From an uncultured Christensenella sp. (GTDB taxonomy: Bacteria; Bacillota; Clostridia; Christensenellales; Borkfalkiaceae), in NCBI GenBank assembly GCA_910579705.1, contig CAJTUI010000010.1, positions 11,747 to 75,746 on the forward strand: a stretch of DNA of 64,000 bases. The letters run 5' to 3'. Both the position numbers and the translations under genes were made by a program. Positions within the stretch are counted from its first letter, which is position 1; each line of letters starts with the position of its first letter. Below, piece after piece: positions 24,701 to 32,003 of this stretch. Below the pieces are notes generated by a model. That model was not told the origin of the DNA, did no database searches, and saw nothing but the letters and a program-made list of their open reading frames with translations.

Positions 24701-25382
24701 GGTCGTCAAGCTGCTTTTTCATCTGAATGCACATCAGAACGTCCTGCATCTCCGCGTCTTCTTTATTGAGATAATGCACGTCGTTCGTGGCGACAAGCTG
24801 AACGCCGATTTCGTTCGCAAGCTTAACAAGCAGCGGTAAAATCCGCCTCTCTTCTTCAATACCGTGGTCCTGTATCTCGATATAGAAGTCCTCGCCGAAT
24901 ATGTCTTTCATATACAGCGCAAGCTCTTTCGCGCCTTCGTAGTCGCCCGCAAGCAACCGTCTGGGCACGCCGCCAGCAAGACACGCGGAAAGGCATATTA
25001 CGCCCTCCGAGTGCTCTTTTAAGACCTTGTAATCGATTTTGGGCTTATAATAAAACCCGTCCACGAACGCCATAGAATCGAGCTGGACGAGATTTATATA
25101 CCCCTTTCTGTTTTTCGCAAGCAGGATAAGATGCTCGGCCGTGTTGGACGATTTATCGTTCATATCCTTAGTCAGGTAAAATTCACAGCCGATTATGTAT
25201 TTTAATCCCGCAACCGCCGCCTTTTCGGCAAGCTGTAACGTTCCGTACATATTGCCGTGGTCGGTAATGCAGACGGTGTCTATGCCGTTCGCCTTGCAGT
25301 GCGATATGAGATTATCGATTTTACAGGCGCCGTCAAGCAGCGAGTATTCGGTGTGTAAGTGAAGATGAACGAAATCAGTCAT
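21783..25382 (-). CDS. dnaE: DNA polymerase III alpha subunit (DnaE)
   Basis: This 1,199-residue replicative polymerase has the N-terminal PHP domain (HLHLHTEYSLLDG, residues 6-18), the polymerase palm with PDFDIDF, the GPGRGSG loop, the finger and beta-binding regions, and a C-terminal OB fold (MSGIISSFRRTMTKRTG). I start it at 25382, preceded by GAGGTATAT and seven bases after the whiA stop; an earlier in-frame start overlaps whiA. There is no intein or frameshift. It closes the murB-PHP-whiA-dnaE run. Confidence 0.97.
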   Translation of the reverse strand: MTDFVHLHLHTEYSLLDGACKIDNLISHCKANGIDTVCITDHGNMYGTLQLAEKAAVAGLKYIIGCEFYLTKDMNDKSSNTAEHLILLAKNRKGYINLVQLDSMAFVDGFYYKPKIDYKVLKEHSEGVICLSACLAGGVPRRLLAGDYEGAKELALYMKDIFGEDFYIEIQDHGIEEERRILPLLVKLANEIGVQLVATNDVHYLNKEDAEMQDVLMCIQMKKQLDDPKRMKFSTNEFYFKTGDEMAALFPNLPQAISNTRVIADKVTEPAFKLNKKGYPEKDNTLIPTYTPPDGSTAVEYLRKLTAEGLVKRYGTPTQRELDRAEYELGIICGMGYADYYLVVWDFINWSKEQGIPVGPGRGSGVSSIVAYSIGITDVEPLQYDLLFERFLNPDRVSMPDFDIDFCTDRREETIEYVRRKYGKENVCQIVTFGTMAAKNSIKDVGRVMRVPYSETDRLTKIMDGKTSIGDLLGRRIDGALKKFEAERDEDKKAELEGKLNELKAARNGEFCEIYETDEALRRVIDMALKIEGMPRQTGIHAAGVVICQKRIADNVPLSRNGEDVTTQFVAKEIESLGMLKMDFLALVTLTDIKKCVDYIKEDFGREIDFDKIGYNDSGAYALISDGDTDGVFQLEAGGMKRFMKTLKPDCLEDLIAGVSLYRPGPMKFIDSFCNRKHGVESITYDCAAEEQILKVTYGIPVYQEQVMQIFQFLAGFSLGEADLVRRAMGKKDKKTLMAQKEKFINGGISDINGSAIKGCVNNGISAEVANKIFGDMEGFASYAFNKSHAAAYAVLAYQTAWLKRYYCKEFICALLNNRLSKIDEITKYVIYLKDKGYKVFPPDINKSKTVFTVENDGVRFGLSALKGAGQAVVDTIIEERKKNGNFRDFPDFVSRCVNVLNSRLVEGLIFAGAFDEMGVSRSQLAEVYEGLCNRAKAISKQRNSAQMSLFGDIIEEEKLDVVYPDIPEYELNEKLSKEKLVLGVYVSGHPFEKYMHSFPDCTFDCSFMDDYVEDEDGNRTYNRISDGIHITMSGIISSFRRTMTKRTGNYMAFLTIEDVYGSLECVCFPSAYEKFKGDIANDKIVKVKGKLDVDAEKGVSLIIDELEAVDFSKAANGGEPVKEKRVEPVLWLNASKLDEDSFDEFLNMLSNYEGNTVCKIVRGGKCYKLPDGVNYCRGLLAELATFIATEDIKFVDKT

Positions 25383-25389
25383 ATATACC

Positions 25390-26346
25390 TCAATCCCGAC
25401 CGAGCGATTTAGCAAGTTCGAGTATTTTTCTCATTCGGTGATTAATACAGCTTTTGGATATGTTCAGTCTTTCGGCAAGCTCTTGCATAGACGCGTTTTT
25501 ATCCGCAAGCCTTGCCGCCGCAACGTCGAAAAGCAGTTTATCTAGGCTTTGAAGTCCCACGGTCGCGGAAATAATTTCTATCGCCCTGACCTGATTTACC
25601 GACGCGGTAACCGTTTTGTCTATGTTCGAAACCGAGCAGTTGTTTATCCTGTTTGCGTTGTTGGTCTTGTCTTTCAGCTCTACTATTCTGTTGAGCTTAT
25701 TAAGACATTCGTTTGCTGAAATTATATGCAGTACGTCGGAAATTACTTCCTTGCTCTTTACGTACACCACCGAGGAATCCTTTCTGGAAACAAGTTTCGC
25801 CAGTATCTCGAAATCGCACAAAAGTTCGCAAAAATCTCCCGCGGCAAGCTTGTTTGAAAATACTATTTCGAAATGATAGCCCGTGCGGCTGTACGTTCCC
25901 TCCTCGGGCAGGGTGCAACTGCCGCCGCCGAGAAACGCGCCCTTTATATACGCGGCTTTACAGCAATCGTTTCCGATAATTTTTTCGTCTATACCTAAAA
26001 TGAGATAAACTCCGCCGTCGTTTTCGCCGATAATTCCAAGCTCTGCCAAAAGCCTCTGCGCCTTATCGCCCACGCACTCGAAAGTCAGCTTGTCCCTTCC
26101 GCTCAAAACGTCGAATTTGGCGCCCGTTACGGTCAGGTGCAGGCTGAACGCGCTTTCCAGTATGTCAGATATAAACTCCGCCGTGCTTTCGTTTTCGGTC
26201 GTAATTTCGAAACCGAAACTGCCGTTGCGCGAAATAACGCTGCCGCTGGTGCGTATAAACGCAGAAACGAGCGCAAGGCGGCAACACCTTTCCTCGGGGA
26301 TAGCCGAAGTTATTTCGTTTTTAATTTCTTCGGTAAAGTTCAACAT
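25390..26346 (-). CDS. whiA: DNA-binding protein WhiA
   Basis: WhiA is a Gram-positive regulator of cell division and, in some lineages, sporulation. This 318-residue copy has the N-terminal LAGLIDADG-like region (CKAAYIKGAFLGGGSCTLPE) and the C-terminal helix-turn-helix (SMQELAERLNISKSCINHRMRKI). I chose the ATG at 26346 because it follows the preceding stop as TGATATG, implying translational coupling. The usual partners rapZ and yvcK are not adjacent here; a PHP gene and dnaE are. Confidence 0.95.
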   Translation of the reverse strand: MLNFTEEIKNEITSAIPEERCCRLALVSAFIRTSGSVISRNGSFGFEITTENESTAEFISDILESAFSLHLTVTGAKFDVLSGRDKLTFECVGDKAQRLLAELGIIGENDGGVYLILGIDEKIIGNDCCKAAYIKGAFLGGGSCTLPEEGTYSRTGYHFEIVFSNKLAAGDFCELLCDFEILAKLVSRKDSSVVYVKSKEVISDVLHIISANECLNKLNRIVELKDKTNNANRINNCSVSNIDKTVTASVNQVRAIEIISATVGLQSLDKLLFDVAAARLADKNASMQELAERLNISKSCINHRMRKILELAKSLGRD

Positions 26347-26347
26347 A

Positions 26348-27124
26348 TCAAAGTTTTTCCGCTTTATAGGCCGCAAGCCTGAATTTCGGCAGTCTGCCGT
26401 CAATATTGTCTATCTGCGTAAGCGGGATTTCCGCCTGCGACAAAAGCTCTTCCGCAATCTTCGTATCGCCCACCCTGTCCGCTGAGTGCGCGTCGCTGTC
26501 TATTACGAACCGCACGCCCGTAGCCGCCATTTCGTTCAGTTCCTCGGCGGAAACGTGGCGTTTTTTGGTATTTATTTCTATATACGTTCCGTAGTCCGCG
26601 CAACACTTGGCCACTTCGACAAGGTTGCAATACGACTTGAAGTTTATGTGAGTTATTATATCGATAGGATTATTTTTAACCGCATTGACAAGCGCGCGCG
26701 TAGTGTTCGCGACAACCTTGTCCGACGGCTTTATTCCGAATTTGTACGCGGAATAATTCTTGATAAAAATTCTGTACATATCCGAAAGGCTTTTGTATTT
26801 CAGGACTTCGTGGATACCGCATAGATATATGTCGAAGTGCTCCAAATCGCTCTTCTTCATTTCCGTATCGCCGCCGAGAGAGGTTAAGTTGCTTTCCATA
26901 CCCAACAAAACTTTCACGCCGGTAATCTTTTCGGCCTCGGTAATTTCCGCGCGTATGTCGCAAAGATTTCTGCGTTTGAGTCCGAAAAGTAAATGATTGA
27001 AACCGTGGTCGGTAATACCGAGCTGTTGAAGCCCCTTTTCCTTTGCGGCAACCGCGTTTTCAAGCACGGTGTTTTTCCCGTGCGAATACGGTGTATGAGT
27101 ATGATAATCAGCCGTAAGAATCAT
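26348..27124 (-). CDS. PHP-domain phosphohydrolase
   Basis: The 258-residue protein is a stand-alone PHP domain: DYHTHTPYSHG supplies the first metal ligands, ITDHG the next, and later INTKK and DSDAHSADRVG complete the site. Relatives include histidinol-phosphate phosphatase HisK/HisJ and YcdX-type enzymes. No histidine genes are near. It overlaps murB by one base (TAATG) and is coupled to whiA. Small-molecule phosphatase activity is likely; the substrate is unknown. Confidence 0.9.
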   Translation of the reverse strand: MILTADYHTHTPYSHGKNTVLENAVAAKEKGLQQLGITDHGFNHLLFGLKRRNLCDIRAEITEAEKITGVKVLLGMESNLTSLGGDTEMKKSDLEHFDIYLCGIHEVLKYKSLSDMYRIFIKNYSAYKFGIKPSDKVVANTTRALVNAVKNNPIDIITHINFKSYCNLVEVAKCCADYGTYIEINTKKRHVSAEELNEMAATGVRFVIDSDAHSADRVGDTKIAEELLSQAEIPLTQIDNIDGRLPKFRLAAYKAEKL

Positions 27125-28014
27125 TAAAAATCTCCTATGTAAATAACCTCTTCTTCCAGATTTATCCCGTCTGTTTCAAAAACTTTGCGCTTTACTTCTT
27201 TAATCAAAGCGTAAACGTCGGAAGACGAATTTCCCGTATTCATAATAAAATTGCCGTGCTCTCCGCTGACGAACGCCCCGCCGCGCGAAAGCCCCTTCAA
27301 TCCCGCGTCGTCGATAATCTTTCCCGCCGAAACTCCGTCGGGATTTTTAAAGACGCAACCGCAACTTTTTCCCTTGGGCAAGGCGTTTCTTCCTTTAAGG
27401 CGGGTTTGGATATTTTTCCTGACGGTTTCTTTATCTTGCGGCTTCAATTTGAACTCCGCGCCCAAAATCAAGCCGTTTATGTCACGCATAATACTATATT
27501 TATTGCCAAAATTACAGCTTTTATTTGAAATATCCCTCAATTTACCGTCAAAGAACTTTACTTTTATAATTTCCCCGCACACGTATCGTCCTGCCGCACC
27601 ACCGTTCATAAACGCAAGCCCGCCGCAAGTCGCGGGTATTCCCGCAAGGTATTCTAGCCCGCTTAAACTATTGTCAACGCAGAATTTAAGCATTTCTCCG
27701 ACGTTTGTCCCAGCAAGACAGAACGCGGTATCCTCGCCCGTTAAATACATTCCTTTCATTTTGCGCGTGCATATAACCGAGCCGTCAAACGGCTTATCCG
27801 AGGCCAGAACGTTGGAACCGTTGCCAAGCGTAACGAACTTTTCTCCGCTCGCTTTCAGATACTTATAAACGCAGACCGCCTGTCGTATGTTTTTAGGAAA
27901 ATATGCTTTCGCGGCGGTGCCGCCGCACCCATACGTGGTATGCTTTGCGAAACTGAAATTCTCTTCGCAGTCCACCGTTCCGACGATTGTCCGCAACCTT
28001 TCGATATCCATCAT
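27124..28014 (-). CDS. murB: UDP-N-acetylenolpyruvoylglucosamine reductase (MurB)
   Basis: MurB completes UDP-N-acetylmuramate synthesis for peptidoglycan, using FAD and NADPH. The FAD_binding_4 region (FVTLGNGSNVLASDKPF, LSGLEYLAGIPATCGG) and the catalytic SCGCVFKNPDG near the C-terminus are present, with a final conserved EEEVIYIG. I use the ATG at 28014 (296 residues); the next codon is also ATG and cannot be excluded. An earlier in-frame start would overlap the -10 of the promoter at 28026-28054. The predicted leader is only a few bases. Confidence 0.95.
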   Translation of the reverse strand: MMDIERLRTIVGTVDCEENFSFAKHTTYGCGGTAAKAYFPKNIRQAVCVYKYLKASGEKFVTLGNGSNVLASDKPFDGSVICTRKMKGMYLTGEDTAFCLAGTNVGEMLKFCVDNSLSGLEYLAGIPATCGGLAFMNGGAAGRYVCGEIIKVKFFDGKLRDISNKSCNFGNKYSIMRDINGLILGAEFKLKPQDKETVRKNIQTRLKGRNALPKGKSCGCVFKNPDGVSAGKIIDDAGLKGLSRGGAFVSGEHGNFIMNTGNSSSDVYALIKEVKRKVFETDGINLEEEVIYIGDF

Positions 28015-28025
28015 ACCGCCCTTAT

Positions 28026-28054
28026 ATAATAACATTTATTTTTAGGTTTTACAA
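28026..28054 (-). promoter_or_regulatory. Promoter of murB-PHP-whiA-dnaE, very short leader
   Basis: TTGTAA (28049-28054), 17-base spacer, TATTAT (28026-28031). The -10 ends 11 bases before the first murB ATG, so the predicted transcript has a leader of only about 4-7 bases. Confidence 0.55.
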
Positions 28055-28957
28055 TTATTTAAGAATGGTTTTCAACATATTTATGTCGCCGCCCGAAATT
28101 AAATTTTTAAGTTTGGCGGCGGTATCCGCGCTTACAGGCGCAGTTAATTTATATTCATATTTCAGCCCGAGCAGATTTTTCATTTCGTCGTCGTACGACA
28201 CTCCGTCGGACAACATTCCTATCCTGTCCACCTCTCCCGTTCGACCCATAAGATATCTTATGTAACTTTCCGACTGTTCGACACTTTTACTCCCCGCCAC
28301 AACGGAAATATTCTGATACAGGTCGTTAAACTCGGTTACGGGCTTTACCGCAAACGACACCTCGCGCGTTTTAAGTCTGTATACGTCGCGTTGCGTACCG
28401 AGCAGATACTTATAGTCGCCGTTTATAAGCTTTACGTACGCGCCCGTGGACTTCTCCGTCTTTGCGCCGTTCAAGCCAGTAAACAGGGCCGCCGCCCCGA
28501 TTAAATTGTCTTTACCCGCGTTTATGACGGTATTCTGCGCGGATACGTCTTTAAAGTCCGACGAGGTGTCCAGCGTAAGAATGCAATAGCCGCCGCGGCA
28601 CCAGCACGTATAGGACGAAACGTAACTTTCCAGCCCGTACGTGCCCGCGCCGTAAGAAACGACGTCGGGAAATATTTTATTTGACATATTCAGCCGCGCG
28701 GCCTCGGCCGATAACGAAATAACGTTGACGTAGCAGCCGCTCGATTTAGTGAAATCGTTGCCGACCTTTTGCAGAAAATCCGCGCGCGATCCTCTTCCGC
28801 CCTCGAAACTGTCAATCTGCCATACGGTAATCATACCGCTGTTATCCTGAATTTTGCTTTCGTCCTTTTTAAACAGCAGACACATAAAAGCTATGAACGC
28901 GCCAAGGCACAACAGAAGGCATACAAAGTACTTTATTTTGGGTATAAATTTTCTCAT
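28055..28957 (-). CDS. Membrane-anchored protein resembling a solute-binding protein
   Basis: This 300-residue protein has one N-terminal hydrophobic segment (about residues 9-29) without a clear lipobox. The outside part begins ITVWQIDSFEGGRGSRADFLQKVG, the opening typical of family 1 extracellular solute-binding proteins, and later has PDVVSYGAG. At about 270 residues the domain is short for that family, and no ABC permease is adjacent. It lies immediately upstream of the murB promoter. No Shine-Dalgarno sequence is visible. It may be a sensor or a reduced binding protein; function unknown. Confidence 0.72.
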   Translation of the reverse strand: MRKFIPKIKYFVCLLLCLGAFIAFMCLLFKKDESKIQDNSGMITVWQIDSFEGGRGSRADFLQKVGNDFTKSSGCYVNVISLSAEAARLNMSNKIFPDVVSYGAGTYGLESYVSSYTCWCRGGYCILTLDTSSDFKDVSAQNTVINAGKDNLIGAAALFTGLNGAKTEKSTGAYVKLINGDYKYLLGTQRDVYRLKTREVSFAVKPVTEFNDLYQNISVVAGSKSVEQSESYIRYLMGRTGEVDRIGMLSDGVSYDDEMKNLLGLKYEYKLTAPVSADTAAKLKNLISGGDINMLKTILK

Positions 28958-28994
28958 ACATTATTGTACTTAGCAACGCCCCCGAAAATTCATA

Positions 28995-29026
28995 GGGGAG
29001 CAACCGTAATTATATGGTTGCTCCCC
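28995..29026. repeat. Hairpin, 11-bp stem
   Basis: GGGGAGCAACC and GGTTGCTCCCC flank a 10-base AT-rich loop, between yebC and the anchored protein gene. There is no T-run directly after it on the minus strand, so it is not a clear terminator. Confidence 0.6.
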
Positions 29027-29130
29027 CGCTCACAGGTCAAAGCGTTAAAGCCGGTTTAACCTGTAAGCTATATATAAAGCGCTTGCGCCTGTAATCTTAA
29101 TATGCGTACGCCTGAAAAATTTATACAAAA

Positions 29131-29153
29131 AAAGACGGCGTATTGCCGTCTTT
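29131..29153. terminator. Intrinsic terminator after yebC
   Basis: Stem AAAGACGGC/GCCGTCTTT with a 5-base loop and A/T runs on both sides, just after the yebC stop; probably works in both directions. Confidence 0.85.
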
Positions 29154-29162
29154 TTATTTTAT

Positions 29163-29900
29163 TTATTCCTCAACTTCTTCCGGAAACTCAACGTTATGGT
29201 AAACGTCCTGAACGTCGTCAAGCTCTTCCAGCTTGTCCAGCATCTTTTTGAAAGTTTCAAGCTTGTCGCCGTCAAGAGTTATATAATTCTGCGGTATCAT
29301 TTTAATCGCGGCTTCAAGGAAAGTAACCTTCTTGTCCTCGAAATACTTTCTTACTGCGGAGAACTGCTCGGGCGCGGTGTAAATCTCGTAAACGTCGTCC
29401 TGAGCCACAAAATCGTCCGCCTCGGCTTCCAGACAGTATTCCATCATAGTGTCCTCGTCAAGCGCAACGGTGCGTTCTATAACGATAACACCCTTGGAAT
29501 CAAACATATAGGATACGCAACCGTTGTTGCCCATCTGTCCGCCGCATTTCGACATTGTGGAACGTATGTCGCCCGCGGTTCTGTTAACGTTGTCCGTAAG
29601 AGTGTTGATTATCACCGCCGAACCGGCAATACCGTAGCCCTCGTAGGTGAGTTCTTTGTAGTCTTTATCGCCAAGCTCGCCCGCGGCTTTCGCTATCGAG
29701 CGCTTGATATTTTCGTTGGGCATATTCGCCGCTTTGGCCTTTGCGATAACATCCGCAAGTTTGGAGTTTGTATCGGGGTTGGGATTGTTTTTTGCGGCAA
29801 CCGCAAGCTCCCTGCCTATTTTAGTAAATATCGCTCCGCGCGCCGCGTCTGTCTTTCCTTTTTTAGCGGCTATATTGTGCCATTTAGAATGTCCTGACAT
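29163..29900 (-). CDS. yebC: YebC/PmpR-family protein
   Basis: At 245 residues this is a typical YebC, starting MSGHSKWHNIAAKKGKTDAARG with GYGIAGSAVIINTLTDN in the middle. Members bind DNA as regulators or, as shown for some, act in translation of difficult peptide stretches; which applies here is unknown. AGAGGTAAAAT precedes the ATG. It follows the SpoU methyltransferase gene by 3 bases and is followed by a strong terminator. Confidence 0.96.
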   Translation of the reverse strand: MSGHSKWHNIAAKKGKTDAARGAIFTKIGRELAVAAKNNPNPDTNSKLADVIAKAKAANMPNENIKRSIAKAAGELGDKDYKELTYEGYGIAGSAVIINTLTDNVNRTAGDIRSTMSKCGGQMGNNGCVSYMFDSKGVIVIERTVALDEDTMMEYCLEAEADDFVAQDDVYEIYTAPEQFSAVRKYFEDKKVTFLEAAIKMIPQNYITLDGDKLETFKKMLDKLEELDDVQDVYHNVEFPEEVEE

Positions 29901-29903
29901 ATT

Positions 29904-30635
29904 TTACCTCTGATTTTTATTTTTAAGCGCATACATAGCAATCCCCGCCGATACCGCCGCATTTAAGCTTTCACAGGTATCGCGCATAGGAATTTTTACG
30001 GTATACGACGCTCTGTCTTTTACTTCTTCGCTAATGCCTCCGCCCTCGTTGCCTATGCAAAGACAAAACTTTTCGGGCGGAGAAAATCCGAAGATATTCT
30101 CTCCGTTCATATTCGCGCAGATAAGCGGCACGCCGCTCAAAACGCCGAGTATTTCTTCCCTGCAGCCCTGATAAACGTTCACGAAAAATATCCCGCTCAT
30201 ACTGGCGCGCACGGCCTTGGGCGAATATGCGTCCGTACAGTTGATAAGATAAATCTCGCCGTAGCCCGCCGCGTTCGCCGTCCTTATAACAGTGCCGAGA
30301 TTGCCCGGGTCTTGAAGACAGTCAAGCAAAATGCAACTGCCCGAGGGCGGTTTCAATTTGTTTTCGGGCATTTTTACAACAGCCGCAACGCCCTGCGGAG
30401 TTTTTTCGTCCGAAATGCTTTTGAAAACGCTTTCGCTAACTATCGTTGCGGACGGAAAAAGCGAGGCAGTTTGCTCGGTGCAGATAATTCTGTCTATTTC
30501 GCATCCTGCCGAAATGCACTCCCTTACGGGCTTTATGCCTTCAACAAGATACAGTCCGTGCTGTTTTCTGTATTTCTTTTCCGACAGCGACGCGACCGTT
30601 TTAATAAGCGGATTGGATTTTGAAGTTATAATCAT
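29904..30635 (-). CDS. TrmH/SpoU-family RNA 2'-O-methyltransferase
   Basis: The 243-residue protein has an N-terminal substrate-binding segment (LIKTVASLSEKKYRKQHGLYLVEG) and the SPOUT knot: LLDCLQDPGNLGTVIRTA, CIGNEGGGISEEV and PMRDTCESLNAAVSAGIAMYAL, which bind S-adenosylmethionine. It probably methylates rRNA. In other genomes this gene often precedes pheS or lies near rplT as here. I prefer the ATG at 30635 over an in-frame TTG at 30644; neither has a good ribosome-binding site. Confidence 0.9.
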   Translation of the reverse strand: MIITSKSNPLIKTVASLSEKKYRKQHGLYLVEGIKPVRECISAGCEIDRIICTEQTASLFPSATIVSESVFKSISDEKTPQGVAAVVKMPENKLKPPSGSCILLDCLQDPGNLGTVIRTANAAGYGEIYLINCTDAYSPKAVRASMSGIFFVNVYQGCREEILGVLSGVPLICANMNGENIFGFSPPEKFCLCIGNEGGGISEEVKDRASYTVKIPMRDTCESLNAAVSAGIAMYALKNKNQR

Positions 30636-30654
30636 TATTATCAAGCAGATATAA

Positions 30655-30678
30655 AAAATAAGCCCGCAGGCTTATTTT
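30655..30678 (-). terminator. Intrinsic terminator after rplT
   Basis: Stem AAAATAAGCC/GGCTTATTTT with loop CGCA, followed by T-rich sequence on the minus strand. Confidence 0.8.
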
Positions 30679-30683
30679 TATGG

Positions 30684-31034
30684 TTATAAAGCTTGTTTCG
30701 CCTTAGCCGCGAGTTCGGAAAAAGCCTTGCTGTCGTTAACGGCAAGCTCTGCGAGAACTTTTCTGTTAAGGTTGATACCGGCGGTTTTAAGGCCGTGCAT
30801 AAATTTAGAATACGAAAGTCCGTTGATTCTTGCCGCGGCGTTGATACGTGCAATCCAGAGGCTGCGCATATCGCGTTTTCTGAGTCTTCTGCCGATATAG
30901 GCATAGTTTAAAGACTTCATAACTGCCTGACGGGCAATTCTGTAAGACTTGGACTTGTTACCGAAATAGCCTTTGGAAAGGCGGAAAATCTTTCTACGCT
31001 TTTTTAAAGCGTTTACACTTCTCTTAATACGCAT
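30684..31034 (-). CDS. rplT: 50S ribosomal protein L20
   Basis: Standard 116-residue L20: MRIKRSVNALKKRRKIFRL, RDMRSLWIARINAAAR and LNRKVLAELAV. It assembles on 23S rRNA and in many bacteria also represses its own operon by binding the leader. Third gene of infC-rpmI-rplT. AGGAGGACAGAAAGTA precedes the ATG. Confidence 0.98.
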   Translation of the reverse strand: MRIKRSVNALKKRRKIFRLSKGYFGNKSKSYRIARQAVMKSLNYAYIGRRLRKRDMRSLWIARINAAARINGLSYSKFMHGLKTAGINLNRKVLAELAVNDSKAFSELAAKAKQAL

Positions 31035-31051
31035 TACTTTCTGTCCTCCTG

Positions 31052-31252
31052 TTAATTCTTATAAGGAATCATAGCTTTCACGTTGGATTCCTGCGTAGAC
31101 GAAACAAGCGTATTCTGACGCAAATTTCTCTTTCTCTTTCTGTTTTTGGTTTCAGCTTTGTGGTTCTTGCCGCCGTGGGGTCTTTTAACCTTGCCGGTCG
31201 AAGTGAGCCAGAAACGCTTTTTCGTGCCGCTGTGCGACTTCTGCTTAGGCAT
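31052..31252 (-). CDS. rpmI: 50S ribosomal protein L35
   Basis: Standard 66-residue L35, beginning MPKQKSHSGTKKRFWLT. I start at 31252, where GGAGGATAAAATT precedes the ATG; a few extra upstream codons in frame are not needed. Middle gene of infC-rpmI-rplT. Confidence 0.97.
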   Translation of the reverse strand: MPKQKSHSGTKKRFWLTSTGKVKRPHGGKNHKAETKNRKRKRNLRQNTLVSSTQESNVKAMIPYKN

Positions 31253-31291
31253 AATTTTATCCTCCAATGAAATATTTCTAAGTTTTAAAAT

Positions 31292-31810
31292 TTAAGATTT
31301 TACGGGCGACAGCATCATTGTGATATTTCTGCCTTCCGTGGTGGGCTTTTTATCCTGAACGGCCTTTCCTTCAAGCCCGTCAAAGAAATCCTGCATAACC
31401 TTGACGCCCTGATACGAACGCGCGTTCTCGCGGCCCTTCATTCTTATGGAAACTTTAACTTTGTTTCCCGCTTCCAGAAATTTAAGGCACTGCTTGGTTT
31501 TTACCGCAATGTCGCCCACGTCAATCGTCATAGAAAGGCGTATTTCCTTAATTTCGATAACAGTCTGGTTTTTGCGGTTTTCCTTGTCCCTCTTCGCCTG
31601 CTCGTACTTGAATTTGGAATAATCCATAATTTTACATACGGGCGGATTTGCGTTGGGGGAAATTTTCACCAAATCAAGCCCTGCATCGTCCGCAAGATGC
31701 TGCGCGTCGCGGCCGGACATTACGCCCAACATCGCGCCGTCGCTTCCGATAACCCTGACTTCTCTGTCACGGATCGCTTCGTTAACGGAATATAAGTCCT
31801 TTATAATCAT
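31292..31810 (-). CDS. infC: Translation initiation factor IF-3
   Basis: Complete 172-residue IF-3, which prevents premature subunit joining and proofreads the start codon. The N-domain (NEAIRDREVRVIGSDGAMLG) and C-domain (EIRLSMTIDVGDIAVKTKQCLKFLEAG, VSIRMKGRENAR) are present. I choose the ATG at 31810, preceded by GAGAGGTAT; a longer in-frame reading would run back through the attenuator hairpin. First gene of the L20 operon. Confidence 0.97.
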   Translation of the reverse strand: MIIKDLYSVNEAIRDREVRVIGSDGAMLGVMSGRDAQHLADDAGLDLVKISPNANPPVCKIMDYSKFKYEQAKRDKENRKNQTVIEIKEIRLSMTIDVGDIAVKTKQCLKFLEAGNKVKVSIRMKGRENARSYQGVKVMQDFFDGLEGKAVQDKKPTTEGRNITMMLSPVKS

Positions 31811-31831
31811 ATACCTCTCAATTATTTTGCC

Positions 31832-31860
31832 GAAAAAAATCGGGTTGCGAAAGCAACCCG
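31832..31860 (-). promoter_or_regulatory. Attenuator hairpin in the infC leader (L20-leader type)
   Basis: Minus-strand stem CGGGTTGC/GCAACCCG with loop TTTC is followed by ATTTTTTT, a full intrinsic terminator located between the promoter and the infC start, 22 bases from the ATG. Firmicutes infC-rpmI-rplT operons are known to be controlled by L20-sensitive leader termination, which fits here. The antiterminator partner was not traced. Confidence 0.75.
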
Positions 31861-31954
31861 AACTAATCTCAAAACGTGATAACGCTTTTAAAATTATTAT
31901 CGGCCACACGGAATTTCCGTAAGGCGAAAGGGTTTGCCTTTGCTTAACAATAAT

Positions 31955-31983
31955 ATATTACACTTTTTTTAGCGCCCTGTCAA
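31955..31983 (-). promoter_or_regulatory. Promoter of infC-rpmI-rplT
   Basis: TTGACA (31978-31983), 17-base spacer, TAATAT (31955-31960), giving a leader of about 140 bases that contains the attenuator. Confidence 0.75.
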
Positions 31984-32003
31984 TTGTTTTTCACACGTTT
32001 GAC

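Noticed and set aside
21783..25382. Possible intein or split in dnaE
   Set aside because: Length and motif spacing are normal, and the frame is uninterrupted.
28995..29026. Hairpin containing TATAAT as promoter of the gene at 28055
   Set aside because: The only nearby -35-like TTGACC is 20 bases away from the TATAAT, too far, and the hexamer lies in a hairpin loop.
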